Positions 34,439 to 42,761 of a DNA stretch of 45,095 nucleotides are shown piece by piece. The notes below the pieces were generated by a model. The model saw nothing but the letters and a program-made list of their open reading frames with translations. It did no database searches and was not told the DNA's origin. The position numbers were made by a program, and so were the translations under genes. The stretch's first letter is position 1. The number at the start of each line of letters is the position of its first letter. Source of the stretch: an uncultured Lachnospiraceae bacterium (lineage in GTDB: Bacteria > Bacillota > Clostridia > Lachnospirales > Lachnospiraceae); assembly GCA_946628415.1 (NCBI GenBank), contig CAMOWK010000017.1, forward strand, positions 1 to 45,095, read 5' to 3'.

Positions 34439-35599
34439 CTATAGTGTTTGTATGAAGTGCTCGATACGTCCCATGGCTTCCATCAGTTCTTCGATTGAAT
34501 ATGCGTAAGAGATTCGTATGAAGCCTTCTCCACAATCGCCAAATGCATTTCCCGGAACTACTGCGAGCTTTTCCTTTTTCAAAAGATTCGTTGCAAATTC
34601 ATCGCTTGTCATGCCGTATTTGCTGATCCCCGGAAATACATAGAATGCTCCGAATGGCTCAAAACAAGGCATACCCCACTCTTCAAATTTAGAAAGAAGA
34701 TATCTTCTTCTTTTATCGTATGACTCGCGCATTCTCGCGATGTCCTTATCCCCTTCTTTTATGGCACTGATTGCTGCATACTGACTGGTAGTCGGCGCAC
34801 ACATTATTGCAAACTGATGTATCTTTGTCATCTGCTCTGCTATTACCTTAGGAGCAAGTGCATAGCCAAGTCTCCAGCCTGTCATTGCATATGCCTTGGA
34901 GAAACCATTTATGATTATGGTTCTGTCCTCCATCCCCGGAAGGCTTCCTATTGTGGCATGCGGTGCATTTCCGTATGTAAGTTCCGAATAAATCTCATCG
35001 GAAATGACAAGTATATCCTTCTTTGCGCAGATTTCGGCTATAGGTATAAGGTCTTCTCTTGTCATTACCGCCCCCGTTGGATTGTTCGGATACGACAGAA
35101 TAAGAACCTTTGTTTTTTCCGTAATAGCCGCTTCAAGTTCATCTGCTGTGAGTTTGAAGCTGTTTTCATTTTTAAGATTTATGTTTACAGGTTTTGCGCC
35201 TGCAAGAATCGCACACGGAACATATGAAACATAGCATGGTTCGGGGATTATAACCTCATCGCCGGGATTTATGATAGCACGAAGTGCAAGGTCTATTCCT
35301 TCACTCCCTCCGACTGTGATAAGACATTCCTTTGCCGGGTCAAAACTTACGCCGTATCTTTTCTTATACCATTTGCATATTTCTGTCCTAAGTTCGAGAA
35401 GACCTGAGTTTGAGGTATAAAAAGTCTTGCCCTTCTCAAGCGCATAAATGCCTTCATCCGAGATATGCCACGGAGTTTCAAAGTCAGGTTCACCTACTCC
35501 AAGTGAAATTGCATCCGGCATTTCACTGACTATATCAAAGAACTTTCTGATTCCCGAAGGTTTCAGATCAACTACTTTTTTACATAACATATCTCTCAT
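34439..35599 (-). CDS. PLP-dependent aminotransferase (AspAT Igamma/PatA-like)
   Basis: This is a fold-type I aminotransferase of 386 residues. ISLGVGEPDFETP opens the substrate region, YPNNPTGAV and VISDEIYSELTY bind PLP, and the Schiff-base lysine is Lys235 in NGFSKAYAMTGWRLGY. The C-terminal arginine is in FIRISYA. The closest family types are aspartate/aromatic aminotransferases of the PatA/AraT kind; the exact substrate is unknown. Its ATG overlaps the TGA of the Lrp/AsnC regulator gene (ATGA, 4 nt), so the two are translationally coupled. This pairing is common and implies amino-acid-responsive control. Confidence 0.94.
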   Translation of the reverse strand: MRDMLCKKVVDLKPSGIRKFFDIVSEMPDAISLGVGEPDFETPWHISDEGIYALEKGKTFYTSNSGLLELRTEICKWYKKRYGVSFDPAKECLITVGGSEGIDLALRAIINPGDEVIIPEPCYVSYVPCAILAGAKPVNINLKNENSFKLTADELEAAITEKTKVLILSYPNNPTGAVMTREDLIPIAEICAKKDILVISDEIYSELTYGNAPHATIGSLPGMEDRTIIINGFSKAYAMTGWRLGYALAPKVIAEQMTKIHQFAIMCAPTTSQYAAISAIKEGDKDIARMRESYDKRRRYLLSKFEEWGMPCFEPFGAFYVFPGISKYGMTSDEFATNLLKKEKLAVVPGNAFGDCGEGFIRISYAYSIEELMEAMGRIEHFIQTL

Positions 35600-36084
35600 G
35601 CCAACACCTTGTTCCTTTCATCTACATCTCTGTCTATCACGTAAGATACATTGTGATCTTTGTATTTCTTAAGGACAAAATAAGTAGCTGTTGAAACAAC
35701 CGTCTCCATCGGCGCTATCTTGTTATATACGAAATGTGATATATCCTTAAGTGTATTGCCCTCAATTATAAGATACAGATCAGACGTTGAGCCTGACATA
35801 AGGTAAACGGAAGACACTTCGTCAAACTTGGAAAGTCTCTCTGCTATCCTGTCAAAGCCCTCACCTCTTATCGGTGATATCTTAACTCCGATAAGCGCAG
35901 TCACCTTATCCTTATCAGTCTTATCCCAGTTTATCATTGTGTGATAACCACAGATAATCTTCTCCTTTTCCATTGCCTGAATTTCCGCCGCAACAGTCTC
36001 TTCATCCTGACCTATCATTGCGGCTATATCCTTCGCCGAAAGTCTGCTGTTCTTTTCGAGTATCTTAAGGATTTCCTCTCTCAT
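35596..36084 (-). CDS. Lrp/AsnC-family transcriptional regulator
   Basis: This is a feast/famine regulator. The N-terminal winged helix-turn-helix (LEKNSRLSAKDIAAMIGQDEE) is followed by a C-terminal RAM ligand-binding domain (~70-150; IGVKISP, VSSVYLMSGSTSDLYLIIEG). The 162-residue length is normal. The ATG at 36084 has GGGAGG upstream; ATGs further upstream do not. It is coupled to the aminotransferase downstream and probably regulates it and itself. A perfect palindrome upstream (36134-36145) is a candidate site. Confidence 0.93.
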   Translation of the reverse strand: MREEILKILEKNSRLSAKDIAAMIGQDEETVAAEIQAMEKEKIICGYHTMINWDKTDKDKVTALIGVKISPIRGEGFDRIAERLSKFDEVSSVYLMSGSTSDLYLIIEGNTLKDISHFVYNKIAPMETVVSTATYFVLKKYKDHNVSYVIDRDVDERNKVLA

Positions 36085-36133
36085 TTTATATCCTCCCATA
36101 TCTTTATGATTCAAATAGTAGCATGAATCACTG

Positions 36134-36145
36134 TTTACATGTAAA
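36134..36145. promoter_or_regulatory. Palindrome upstream of the Lrp/AsnC gene
   Basis: TTTACATGTAAA is a perfect 12-bp palindrome 50-60 nt before the regulator start. Its minus-strand TTTACA could be a -35 with TACTAT 19 bp on. It is a candidate autoregulatory operator. Confidence 0.35.
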
Positions 36146-36153
36146 ACTAAGTG

Positions 36154-37173
36154 TTACGGAGTGATGTATCGCTGCATCTCCCCGTTATTATATCTTATGA
36201 CCTTGCTCTTATCCTTTGTGAATGAACCTATATCTGCAGCAGGAATACCCTTTTCCTTTAATCCGGTAATAAGTAAACTTACATTACTTTCAGGCACTGC
36301 CGCAAGTACACATCCCATTCCGTTCATGGTATAGGGGTCAGTCTTTTCATATTCCGCAATCTCTATAATCTCCTGAAGCATAGGAATATCATCATGAAGC
36401 ACATCTATTCCGAGCCCGGCATAAACCGACATATCATAAAGTGCGCGGTAAAGCCCACCTTCCGATACATCATGCATATAAATACCTTTCACCATGCTGC
36501 GTATATATCTGCAAGTATCTATGCAACAGAAATGTCGTCCATGCCCTAGTAGTTTACATAATAACTCACTTGAAAAAATTTTAGAAAGCTCTTCTTTTTT
36601 AGCATATGCACCGGTTACTGCATCGTACAGTCCTGTATAACCCGCAAGAACTATTCTGTCATTTGCGCTTATTCCACTTACTGTATCTATTCTCTTTCTC
36701 TCGTCATCCGGTACAGATTCATCATCATTATCTATCTGCTCTTTATATAACCCGTATGCATTTATTGATATAATATAGGACTTTGGTTCAATCATCCCAA
36801 AGACCCTGCTGTCGCCATGAACCAGGCTTACTCCAAAGCTGCTTGCAGTGTTTTCAACCGAAAGCATTTCATTTCTAATTACATCCTCGGAAACGTCGGT
36901 TCCTGTAAAAAGTGTCATAGATATGTAACTAAGTTTATCACAAGCTGTACTTAGGTTATTAATCGCACGGATGACCGCCAGTTCTCCCACCATAGTTCCC
37001 GGAATCAGCGGTTCTTCGCTTGACGCAGTCCCCTCTGCCATGCACCTTCCATCCTCTGAAATCAGCGCATCAATTCCATGTCCTGCCCCTTCTTTTACTC
37101 CGTGAGTCTTTCTTCTGGCATGCTTAAGTATACTTCTTTCTAAAATTTTATGATCAAACTTTCCTGCTTTCAT
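36154..37173 (-). CDS. AIR-synthase-like (PurM/HypE superfamily) protein
   Basis: This 339-residue protein is related to PurM/HypE-type ATP-binding enzymes. The N-terminus (MKAGKFDHKILERSIL) resembles the clostridial HypE-like group, with a central SLVHGDSRVFGM segment, a YIRSMVKGIYMHDVSEGGLYRAL helix-loop typical of the C-terminal domain, and NGMGCVLAAVPES near the end. The usual acidic N-terminal ATP/metal loop is divergent (GAGHGIDALIS). No hydrogenase genes are adjacent, so a hydrogenase maturation role is doubtful. It lies upstream of the Lrp/AsnC gene by 69 nt. Confidence 0.8.
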   Translation of the reverse strand: MKAGKFDHKILERSILKHARRKTHGVKEGAGHGIDALISEDGRCMAEGTASSEEPLIPGTMVGELAVIRAINNLSTACDKLSYISMTLFTGTDVSEDVIRNEMLSVENTASSFGVSLVHGDSRVFGMIEPKSYIISINAYGLYKEQIDNDDESVPDDERKRIDTVSGISANDRIVLAGYTGLYDAVTGAYAKKEELSKIFSSELLCKLLGHGRHFCCIDTCRYIRSMVKGIYMHDVSEGGLYRALYDMSVYAGLGIDVLHDDIPMLQEIIEIAEYEKTDPYTMNGMGCVLAAVPESNVSLLITGLKEKGIPAADIGSFTKDKSKVIRYNNGEMQRYITP

Positions 37174-37248
37174 TCTGATTTTCCAAGTATTTCCCGAACT
37201 ATCCGGTAATTAAACACCTTTGATTCTCACCTTTGCTTATGGTGTCAT

Positions 37249-37282
37249 AAAAGGGATTAAAAGTACTTATTCTTTTAATCCC
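37249..37282 (-). terminator. Terminator of the VanW/G5 gene
   Basis: An 11-bp perfect stem (37253-37263 with 37272-37282), 8-nt loop, is followed on the minus strand by TTTT. It lies 33 nt past the stop at 37315. Confidence 0.8.
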
Positions 37283-37314
37283 TCAAAAGTTAGCATTAAT
37301 TAGTATTTTATGTA

Positions 37315-38901
37315 TTATTCCTCATCCACATCACCGGAAGCATCATCCTGCTCTGTAGCATTCTGTTCAGTGGTACTGTCCGCAGTCGGTGTTTCAGCAG
37401 GCTGATTATCCGAAGGCTGTGCAGGTGTCACGGTTGTTTCTGTTGTTCCCTGCTGCTGCGTAGCCTCCGTAGTTTCCGTTGTGTCGGATTCACTTGTATC
37501 TTCAGGAGCTTCGCTGGTATTTACAGAAATCTGCGCCGGCACCGCATTATAAGTACTTGTGTTGATCTTTATGGATTCCGTAAGATTTCCGTCTACATAT
37601 ACGTACTTCCAGTACTCTGCAACATATCCTGTTTTTGCGGACTGGGTCTTAACTCTTGATCCCGGCGGAAGTGTAGGATCTTCGATAATCTGATCCTCAC
37701 CAGGTGTAAGAGTCTGAACCGTCTTTGACTTAAATTCAAGTTTTCTGTTAGATGGTCTTGTTTCTTTGCCGTATATCTTAAATGTAACGTATCCGCCGGC
37801 ACAATATCCTTCGATATAGATCGGCGCGTCAAGATTATTTACAAATTCAAGGTCCTTAACAGTTCCGGAGATTGCAGCGTCCATGGCAAGGTCAACATAG
37901 TGAACCGTCATTCCATGATTCTGCCTTCTGGTAATTGAAACCTCAGCACGAAGAAGAGCATTATAAAGAGTTGTCGAAACCTGACATACTCCTCCTCCGA
38001 TTCCCGGCTGAACCTTTGTTCCCGCATAAACAGGAGCATCAAAATATCCGTTATCCGCGGTTATCGGGCTTATCTTTGAATGTACCGATAGTCCCTGTCC
38101 CGGGAAAAGCACTGTCCCGTTAAGAAGCGATGTTGCTCTCTCGATATTCTTCATTCTACCTGATGCACTGCTGTAATTGGTGGTAAATTCACCCAGAACA
38201 TCTTTAATTGAATTGAGTTCCTGCTGTTTCTCGCTTGTTCCGTCATTTATAACGATATCAGCTGTTACGGCTTCACCATGCCAATCGGTATTAACTATGC
38301 TGTCTATCGCTTCAACTGTAGCAGTAAGGTCTACAGATGAGGATGAGCCAGTCACCTTAACCGATACTGTTCCATCGTCATTCTTTGTAAGTTCATATTC
38401 ATTTCCCACATGAATCTTGCTTCCCAGCTGTCCTTCCACGACATTTGAAAGATTTTCTTCCCTGACCGATACTGTAAGAGGGACATCCTTTCCCTCTTCA
38501 TTTATCTGCATGGATTCTTTATATCTCTCAAGAATATTGCCGCTGTTCCCAAGCTCTATAGCCTTCTTCACTGCATCTTCGGCATCATCGAAATATCCCA
38601 GATCATGCATAGTGGTAGAGATATCACCAAAGCTGCTCTTTAAGGTGACTTCCGTATCTTTAAGCTTTCCGGAAAGCTCCTCTATCTTAGTTACAGCCTC
38701 TCCGTATGAAAGTCCGCCGACATCTACACCGCATATGGAAATGTTACTTTTTATGTGAAGGTTTCTCTCATCATAATACGTTGCATCACCATCGCTTGCT
38801 TCTTCAGCATGTGAAAATCCAAGATTTAAGCCTGATATAACAAGCGCAAGAGCCATGCATAGAAGAGATACTCTTTTCAGCAATACATTTTTCTTTTTCA
38901 T
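37315..38901 (-). CDS. VanW-family wall protein with peptidoglycan-binding-like and G5 domains
   Basis: This is an exported cell-wall protein of the YoaR/VanW type. A signal peptide (~1-32) is followed by a PG_binding_4-like region (~60-190), the VanW domain (~240-365) with PGIGGGVCQVSTTLYNALL and RRQNHGMTVHYV, a G5 domain (~372-450; SKTVQTLTPGEDQ) and a Ser/Thr/Glu-rich tail (~455-528). VanW itself is not needed for glycopeptide resistance and its chemistry is unknown. The start follows a 33-codon membrane microprotein gene by 16 nt, with the shared promoter at 39098-39125. Confidence 0.92.
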   Translation of the reverse strand: MKKKNVLLKRVSLLCMALALVISGLNLGFSHAEEASDGDATYYDERNLHIKSNISICGVDVGGLSYGEAVTKIEELSGKLKDTEVTLKSSFGDISTTMHDLGYFDDAEDAVKKAIELGNSGNILERYKESMQINEEGKDVPLTVSVREENLSNVVEGQLGSKIHVGNEYELTKNDDGTVSVKVTGSSSSVDLTATVEAIDSIVNTDWHGEAVTADIVINDGTSEKQQELNSIKDVLGEFTTNYSSASGRMKNIERATSLLNGTVLFPGQGLSVHSKISPITADNGYFDAPVYAGTKVQPGIGGGVCQVSTTLYNALLRAEVSITRRQNHGMTVHYVDLAMDAAISGTVKDLEFVNNLDAPIYIEGYCAGGYVTFKIYGKETRPSNRKLEFKSKTVQTLTPGEDQIIEDPTLPPGSRVKTQSAKTGYVAEYWKYVYVDGNLTESIKINTSTYNAVPAQISVNTSEAPEDTSESDTTETTEATQQQGTTETTVTPAQPSDNQPAETPTADSTTEQNATEQDDASGDVDEE

Positions 38902-38917
38902 AAATTTTTAAACACTC

Positions 38918-39019
38918 CTAATGAACAAGAAGTCCAATTACCATGGCAGCTACTATAAGTGCACATATGATTCCTGCAACAAGTCTCAGCTTCTTGCTTT
39001 TTTTACTGAAATCTATCAT
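38918..39019 (-). CDS. 33-residue single-pass membrane microprotein
   Basis: A complete short gene: ATG at 39019 with GGAGG ~9 nt upstream, 33 codons, then TAG. The N-terminus is basic (MIDFSKKSKKLRL), followed by a ~19-residue hydrophobic segment (VAGIICALIVAAMVIGLLV) and His. It lies between a good promoter and the VanW/G5 gene, in the same direction. The ribosome site, composition and spacing support real translation. The family is unknown. It could assist the VanW protein, act as a small membrane regulator, or be a translated leader. Confidence 0.72.
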   Translation of the reverse strand: MIDFSKKSKKLRLVAGIICALIVAAMVIGLLVH

Positions 39020-39071
39020 TTCTTTTTCCTCCGATATTTGCTTCGCGTAATACATACTCGCTTCGCTCGCA

Positions 39072-39094
39072 CATGATTCACTTTGTGAATCATG
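39072..39094. promoter_or_regulatory. 23-bp inverted repeat at the transcription start of the microprotein-VanW unit
   Basis: Perfect 10-bp arms (39072-39081 and 39085-39094) surround TTT, directly downstream of the -10 and over the predicted start. It is followed by GCGAGCGAAGCGAG-type sequence. It is a candidate repressor operator, or alternatively a 5' mRNA hairpin or part of a dispersed intergenic repeat. Confidence 0.55.
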
Positions 39095-39097
39095 CCT

Positions 39098-39125
39098 ATT
39101 TTATCATATAATCTTAGTTAGTCAA
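39098..39125 (-). promoter_or_regulatory. Sigma-A promoter of the microprotein-VanW unit
   Basis: Minus strand: -35 TTGACT (39120-39125), 16-bp spacer, -10 TAAAAT (39098-39103). It lies immediately after the nth stop codon at 39142. The predicted start falls inside the inverted repeat 39072-39094. Confidence 0.7.
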
Positions 39126-39141
39126 TGGAAAGAGCCATTCT

Positions 39142-39792
39142 TCATACTTTCTTACGTTTTTTCCGCACGTAGTCCGCACACACCTCACTAAGTGCGCATC
39201 CTTCGCATTTCGGGCGTCCTGCGATACATGTACTCCTTCCATGTGCTATTATCTGAAAGTTGTATAATATCCATGCTTCCTTAGGAAGTATCTTCATCAG
39301 ATCAAACTCTATCTTGGTGGGGTCGGTTTCTTTTGTAAGCCCGAGAAGCCCCGAAACTCTCTTTACATGAGTATCCACCACTATGCACGGTTCACCAAAT
39401 ACATCTCCCCTGATGACATTTGCGGTCTTTCTCCCGACCCCGGGCAGGGTAACAAGCTCATCTATATCCTTCGGAACTTCACCACCGAACCTGTCAATAA
39501 GGGCATTTGCACAGCCTATTATATTCTTTGCTTTATTATGATAAAACCCTGTGCTTTTTATATCCTGCTCAAGCTCATGCAGTTCTGCATTTGCAAAGTC
39601 TGAAATCGAAGTGTACTTCTTAAAAAGATCCTTTGTTACTATATTGACTCTGGCATCCGTACACTGTGCAGAGAGAATCGTGGCAAAAAGAAGCTGCCAT
39701 GCATTTTCATGATCAAGATAGCATCTTAAATCTGTCCCATATTCCCGGTTTAATATCCCGACAACCGCAGCCGCCCTCTCTTTACGTGTCAT
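39142..39792 (-). CDS. nth: Endonuclease III
   Basis: This base-excision repair DNA glycosylase/AP lyase removes oxidised pyrimidines. The helix-hairpin-helix LPGVGRKTANVI carries the catalytic Lys, VDTHVKRVS holds the catalytic Asp, and the C-terminal [4Fe-4S] site is C-x6-C-x2-C-x5-C (CIAGRPKCEGCALSEVC). The 216-residue length is normal. AGAGGGAT precedes the ATG. It ends the nfnA-nfnB-murJ-ATPase-nth run. Confidence 0.97.
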   Translation of the reverse strand: MTRKERAAAVVGILNREYGTDLRCYLDHENAWQLLFATILSAQCTDARVNIVTKDLFKKYTSISDFANAELHELEQDIKSTGFYHNKAKNIIGCANALIDRFGGEVPKDIDELVTLPGVGRKTANVIRGDVFGEPCIVVDTHVKRVSGLLGLTKETDPTKIEFDLMKILPKEAWILYNFQIIAHGRSTCIAGRPKCEGCALSEVCADYVRKKRKKV

Positions 39793-39826
39793 CTTATCCC
39801 TCTACCTTTAAAATGTACCGCCCGGT

Positions 39827-41149
39827 CTACTCATCTGCTGTATTTTTTCCAAGTATATAATTCACAAACTGCTGGGCAGTTCTTCCTGAGAACCCTCCGT
39901 GGGAAACTTCCCATTTGTTGGCTTCCTTAAGAAGCTCGTCCATATCGTATTTCACATCAGGATGTCTCTTCATAAGTTCAGTTACTATATTCTCGAATTC
40001 TTTCTTATTCGGATTCATATAACCTATGGTTATACCGAAACGGTTTACAAGAGACATTTTCTCCTGGAGCGTATCCGATGTATGCTTGTCAAGATCGACG
40101 TCGTTATTATCCGACCAGACCTCACGTATCAGGTGTCTTCTGTTGGAGGTCGCATATATGAGCACATTATCAGGTCTTGCCTCAAGTCCTCCCTCGATAA
40201 CAGCCTTTAAGTATTTATACTCAACTTCAAAATCCTCAAATGACAGGTCATCCATGTAAATGATGAATCTGTAATTTCTGTTCTTTACAAGAGAAATTAC
40301 ATTCGCCAAGTCCTTCATCTCATGCTTATAGAGTTCTATCATTCTAAGGCCTCTGTCATAATACTCATTGATTATAGCCTTAATGCTTGTGGATTTACCT
40401 GTACCGCTGTCACCAAAAAGAAGACAGTTGTTTGCAGGTCTTCCCATCACAAAAGCTTCTGTATTGTCCCGGAGCTTCTGCTTCTGCAGCTCATATCCCA
40501 CGAGATCGGAAAGCAACACATTATCCGTATTTCTTATCGGAACAAACTCTATACCCTTTCCTTCTTCATGATTTATCCTGAAGGCTCTGTTCATTCCGAA
40601 CATTCCCACGCCGTACTTCTCATAAAACCGGGTTACTATGTCCAGCATTTCACTTCCGTCAGCCGCATTTGCCAGCTTATCGGAAAGTTCTCTTACCTTT
40701 TCACTTACATTTCTGTTAAAGAGCTGTTCTCTTTTTGAGATTGCCTTATAATCAGTTATTACAGAAAATGAATTGATCCCGAGAGTTTCTTCTATCCTGC
40801 TGAAATCATAGTGAAAGAGCTTATAGAATATTTCCATATCAGAAAGTGCAAAGACCTCTGCGCTGCCTATTATCTTTTCCTTTCTTTCACAGGTAAGAGC
40901 ATAAGGATTTTCCTGCATCATAATGGTAAATGCAAGGTAATCCTGCCAAAGATTATTATTAAAAGCATAAGATGTTGCGATGGAAAGAAGCCTTCTTATC
41001 TCGGTAAAAATCCTGTCCTTAAGGATTTCCTTATCACCGAATTCAGGCTTATACTCATCAAAATCTCTTATGATTCCGGCAAGTTTATTCAGGACGCTAT
41101 CCTTGTCCGTATCTCTGTACATTACAAGTTCTGATAAAAGTCTGTACAT
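39827..41149 (-). CDS. DUF815-type AAA ATPase
   Basis: This is a cytoplasmic P-loop ATPase of the DUF815 family, 440 residues. A helical N-terminal region (~1-190) precedes Walker A FGDSGTGKST, Walker B FIIYMDDLSFE, and the sensor-like ATSNRRHLI. A C-terminal VSHGGFSGRTAQQFVNYIL helix ends the protein. Members occur widely in Clostridia and Proteobacteria with no established role. The ATG at 41149 has AAGGAG 6 nt upstream; an in-frame TTG at 41176 is less likely. It is 13 nt after murJ and before nth. Confidence 0.9.
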   Translation of the reverse strand: MYRLLSELVMYRDTDKDSVLNKLAGIIRDFDEYKPEFGDKEILKDRIFTEIRRLLSIATSYAFNNNLWQDYLAFTIMMQENPYALTCERKEKIIGSAEVFALSDMEIFYKLFHYDFSRIEETLGINSFSVITDYKAISKREQLFNRNVSEKVRELSDKLANAADGSEMLDIVTRFYEKYGVGMFGMNRAFRINHEEGKGIEFVPIRNTDNVLLSDLVGYELQKQKLRDNTEAFVMGRPANNCLLFGDSGTGKSTSIKAIINEYYDRGLRMIELYKHEMKDLANVISLVKNRNYRFIIYMDDLSFEDFEVEYKYLKAVIEGGLEARPDNVLIYATSNRRHLIREVWSDNNDVDLDKHTSDTLQEKMSLVNRFGITIGYMNPNKKEFENIVTELMKRHPDVKYDMDELLKEANKWEVSHGGFSGRTAQQFVNYILGKNTADE

Positions 41150-41162
41150 ACATTTCTCCTTA

Positions 41163-42740
41163 TTAACCTTTACCAAGCTTCTTCTTTATAAAACCAATGA
41201 ACTCCGAAAGCTCAGGTGTCTTAAACACTATAGACATTACAAAGTATACAACGACTCCTATAACAAAAAGACATATAAGTTCTATGAGCTGCGAAATCTT
41301 ACGCCCGTCGCCAAATGCATTTTCAAAAAACGGTGTAATCAGCATAAGCACAGCAAACATCACTCCTGCCGCTCCAAGTATCCTTAATAATGAATTGAGA
41401 ATATTTCTTCCCCCGAGCTTGCCCATCCTTCTTCTGAAGAAAAATGTAAGAAGCGTCATACTTGTAAAACCGGCAATTACATAAGCAAGCGCAAGTCCGG
41501 TCACTCCAAGAGGTCCGACTAAAAGGAATGAAAGCACCGAATTAAGAATCATTATGAATACATTGATAATTACAGGCGTATCCGTGTTCTTTGTTGCATA
41601 AAAGCCTCTTATCATTACTTCTCTTACGGAATAAGCAGCCACGCCCAATGTGTAGATCATAAGCAGATACGCAAGCGCCTCTACGTCACTTTCTCCGAAT
41701 TTACCTGTCTTATACATAACCCTTATAAGCGGAACCCTGAGCGATATCATTCCCGCTACAATAGGGATGATAATAAACAGCACTGTGCGAAGACATCCCG
41801 TAAATGTATCGACAAATTCTTTCTTCTTTTCATTTGCGAAGTAACCTGTAAGAGTCGGGAATACGGAAAGTGCGATCTGCATGGCAAAGATACGTATAGG
41901 AAGCTGGATAACTGTCTGAGCCTGCTTCATAAGAGTAACCGTACCTTCTTCAAGCCCTGACGCAAATCTCTGATTAACTATGAGGTTTATCTCCATAACG
42001 GACTGACCTATAAGAACAGGTATAAGGAGTCTGAAAAACTTTTTGACGCCCGCGTGATGAAAACTAAATGTCGGTCTTATCCTGAACCCCTGCCCGATTA
42101 CAAAAGGAATCTGGATTACAAGATTCACAAATGCACCGATAACTACAGCAAGTGAAAAACCCGCGATGCCAAGTCCGAAAACTTCCGATATGGCAAGTCC
42201 TCCGAATATAATGACAAGGTTATAGCAGATACCGCCCATTGCAGGAGGTGTAAAACGTTTATATGACTGGAGTATTCCCTGTGACAGTCCCGTAAGACAC
42301 ATAAAGAAACACTGTCCGAACATTATCCTGGTAAGCTTTACGGTAAGAAGAAATCCCCCCTCCTCAAACTTAACAAGGAGTCTGACCAGCTGTGGTGTGA
42401 ATACCATTCCAAAAAGACATAGTCCCGCAGCGAGAACTGTCACTATGGAGATTATAGTATTCGCCATCTTGAACCCTTCTTCATCCTCATTTTTGGCAAG
42501 ATAACTGCTGAATACAGGAATAAATGCAGAGCTTAGTGCACCGCCCACCAAAAGAGTATAAACATAATCAGGTATAGTGAATGCGGCAAAATATGCATCG
42601 CTTTCTATTCCCTTACCGAAAGTTGCCGGAATGATTATATTTCTGGCATAGCCAAGAAGGCTCGATATAAGTGTTGTAAAAACTAAAATGCCCGCCGACT
42701 TCATAACCGAGTCGGCGGTCTTCTTTTCTTTTAATGACAT
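41163..42740 (-). CDS. murJ: MurJ/MviN lipid II flippase
   Basis: This MOP-superfamily flippase moves lipid II across the membrane for peptidoglycan synthesis. It has 525 residues with ~14 hydrophobic segments. The conserved opening region is visible (STLISSLLGYARNIIIPATFG-like stretch at ~17-40), then DAYFAAFTIPDYVYTLLVGGALSSAFIPVFS and the FMCLTGLSQGILQSYKRFTPPA loop. It sits between nfnB and the DUF815 ATPase, 21 and 13 nt away. A 9-bp GC-rich hairpin covers codons 8-17. Confidence 0.95.
   Translation of the reverse strand: MSLKEKKTADSVMKSAGILVFTTLISSLLGYARNIIIPATFGKGIESDAYFAAFTIPDYVYTLLVGGALSSAFIPVFSSYLAKNEDEEGFKMANTIISIVTVLAAGLCLFGMVFTPQLVRLLVKFEEGGFLLTVKLTRIMFGQCFFMCLTGLSQGILQSYKRFTPPAMGGICYNLVIIFGGLAISEVFGLGIAGFSLAVVIGAFVNLVIQIPFVIGQGFRIRPTFSFHHAGVKKFFRLLIPVLIGQSVMEINLIVNQRFASGLEEGTVTLMKQAQTVIQLPIRIFAMQIALSVFPTLTGYFANEKKKEFVDTFTGCLRTVLFIIIPIVAGMISLRVPLIRVMYKTGKFGESDVEALAYLLMIYTLGVAAYSVREVMIRGFYATKNTDTPVIINVFIMILNSVLSFLLVGPLGVTGLALAYVIAGFTSMTLLTFFFRRRMGKLGGRNILNSLLRILGAAGVMFAVLMLITPFFENAFGDGRKISQLIELICLFVIGVVVYFVMSIVFKTPELSEFIGFIKKKLGKG
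42692..42718. promoter_or_regulatory. GC-rich hairpin within the first codons of murJ
   Basis: A perfect 9-bp stem (42692-42700 with 42710-42718) has a 9-nt loop, inside murJ codons 8-17. On the plus strand it is followed by a pyrimidine-rich TCTTCTTTTCTTTT. It could affect translation of murJ or stop antisense transcription. Confidence 0.4.
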
Positions 42741-42761
42741 CAGATTTCTCGTTTCTTTAAT

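Noticed and set aside
25729..38901. VanW plus D-Ala-D-Ala ligase as a glycopeptide-resistance cluster
   Set aside because: The ligase has the normal D-Ala type ending, the genes are 12 kb apart, and no VanRS, VanH, VanX or VanY homologue is visible.
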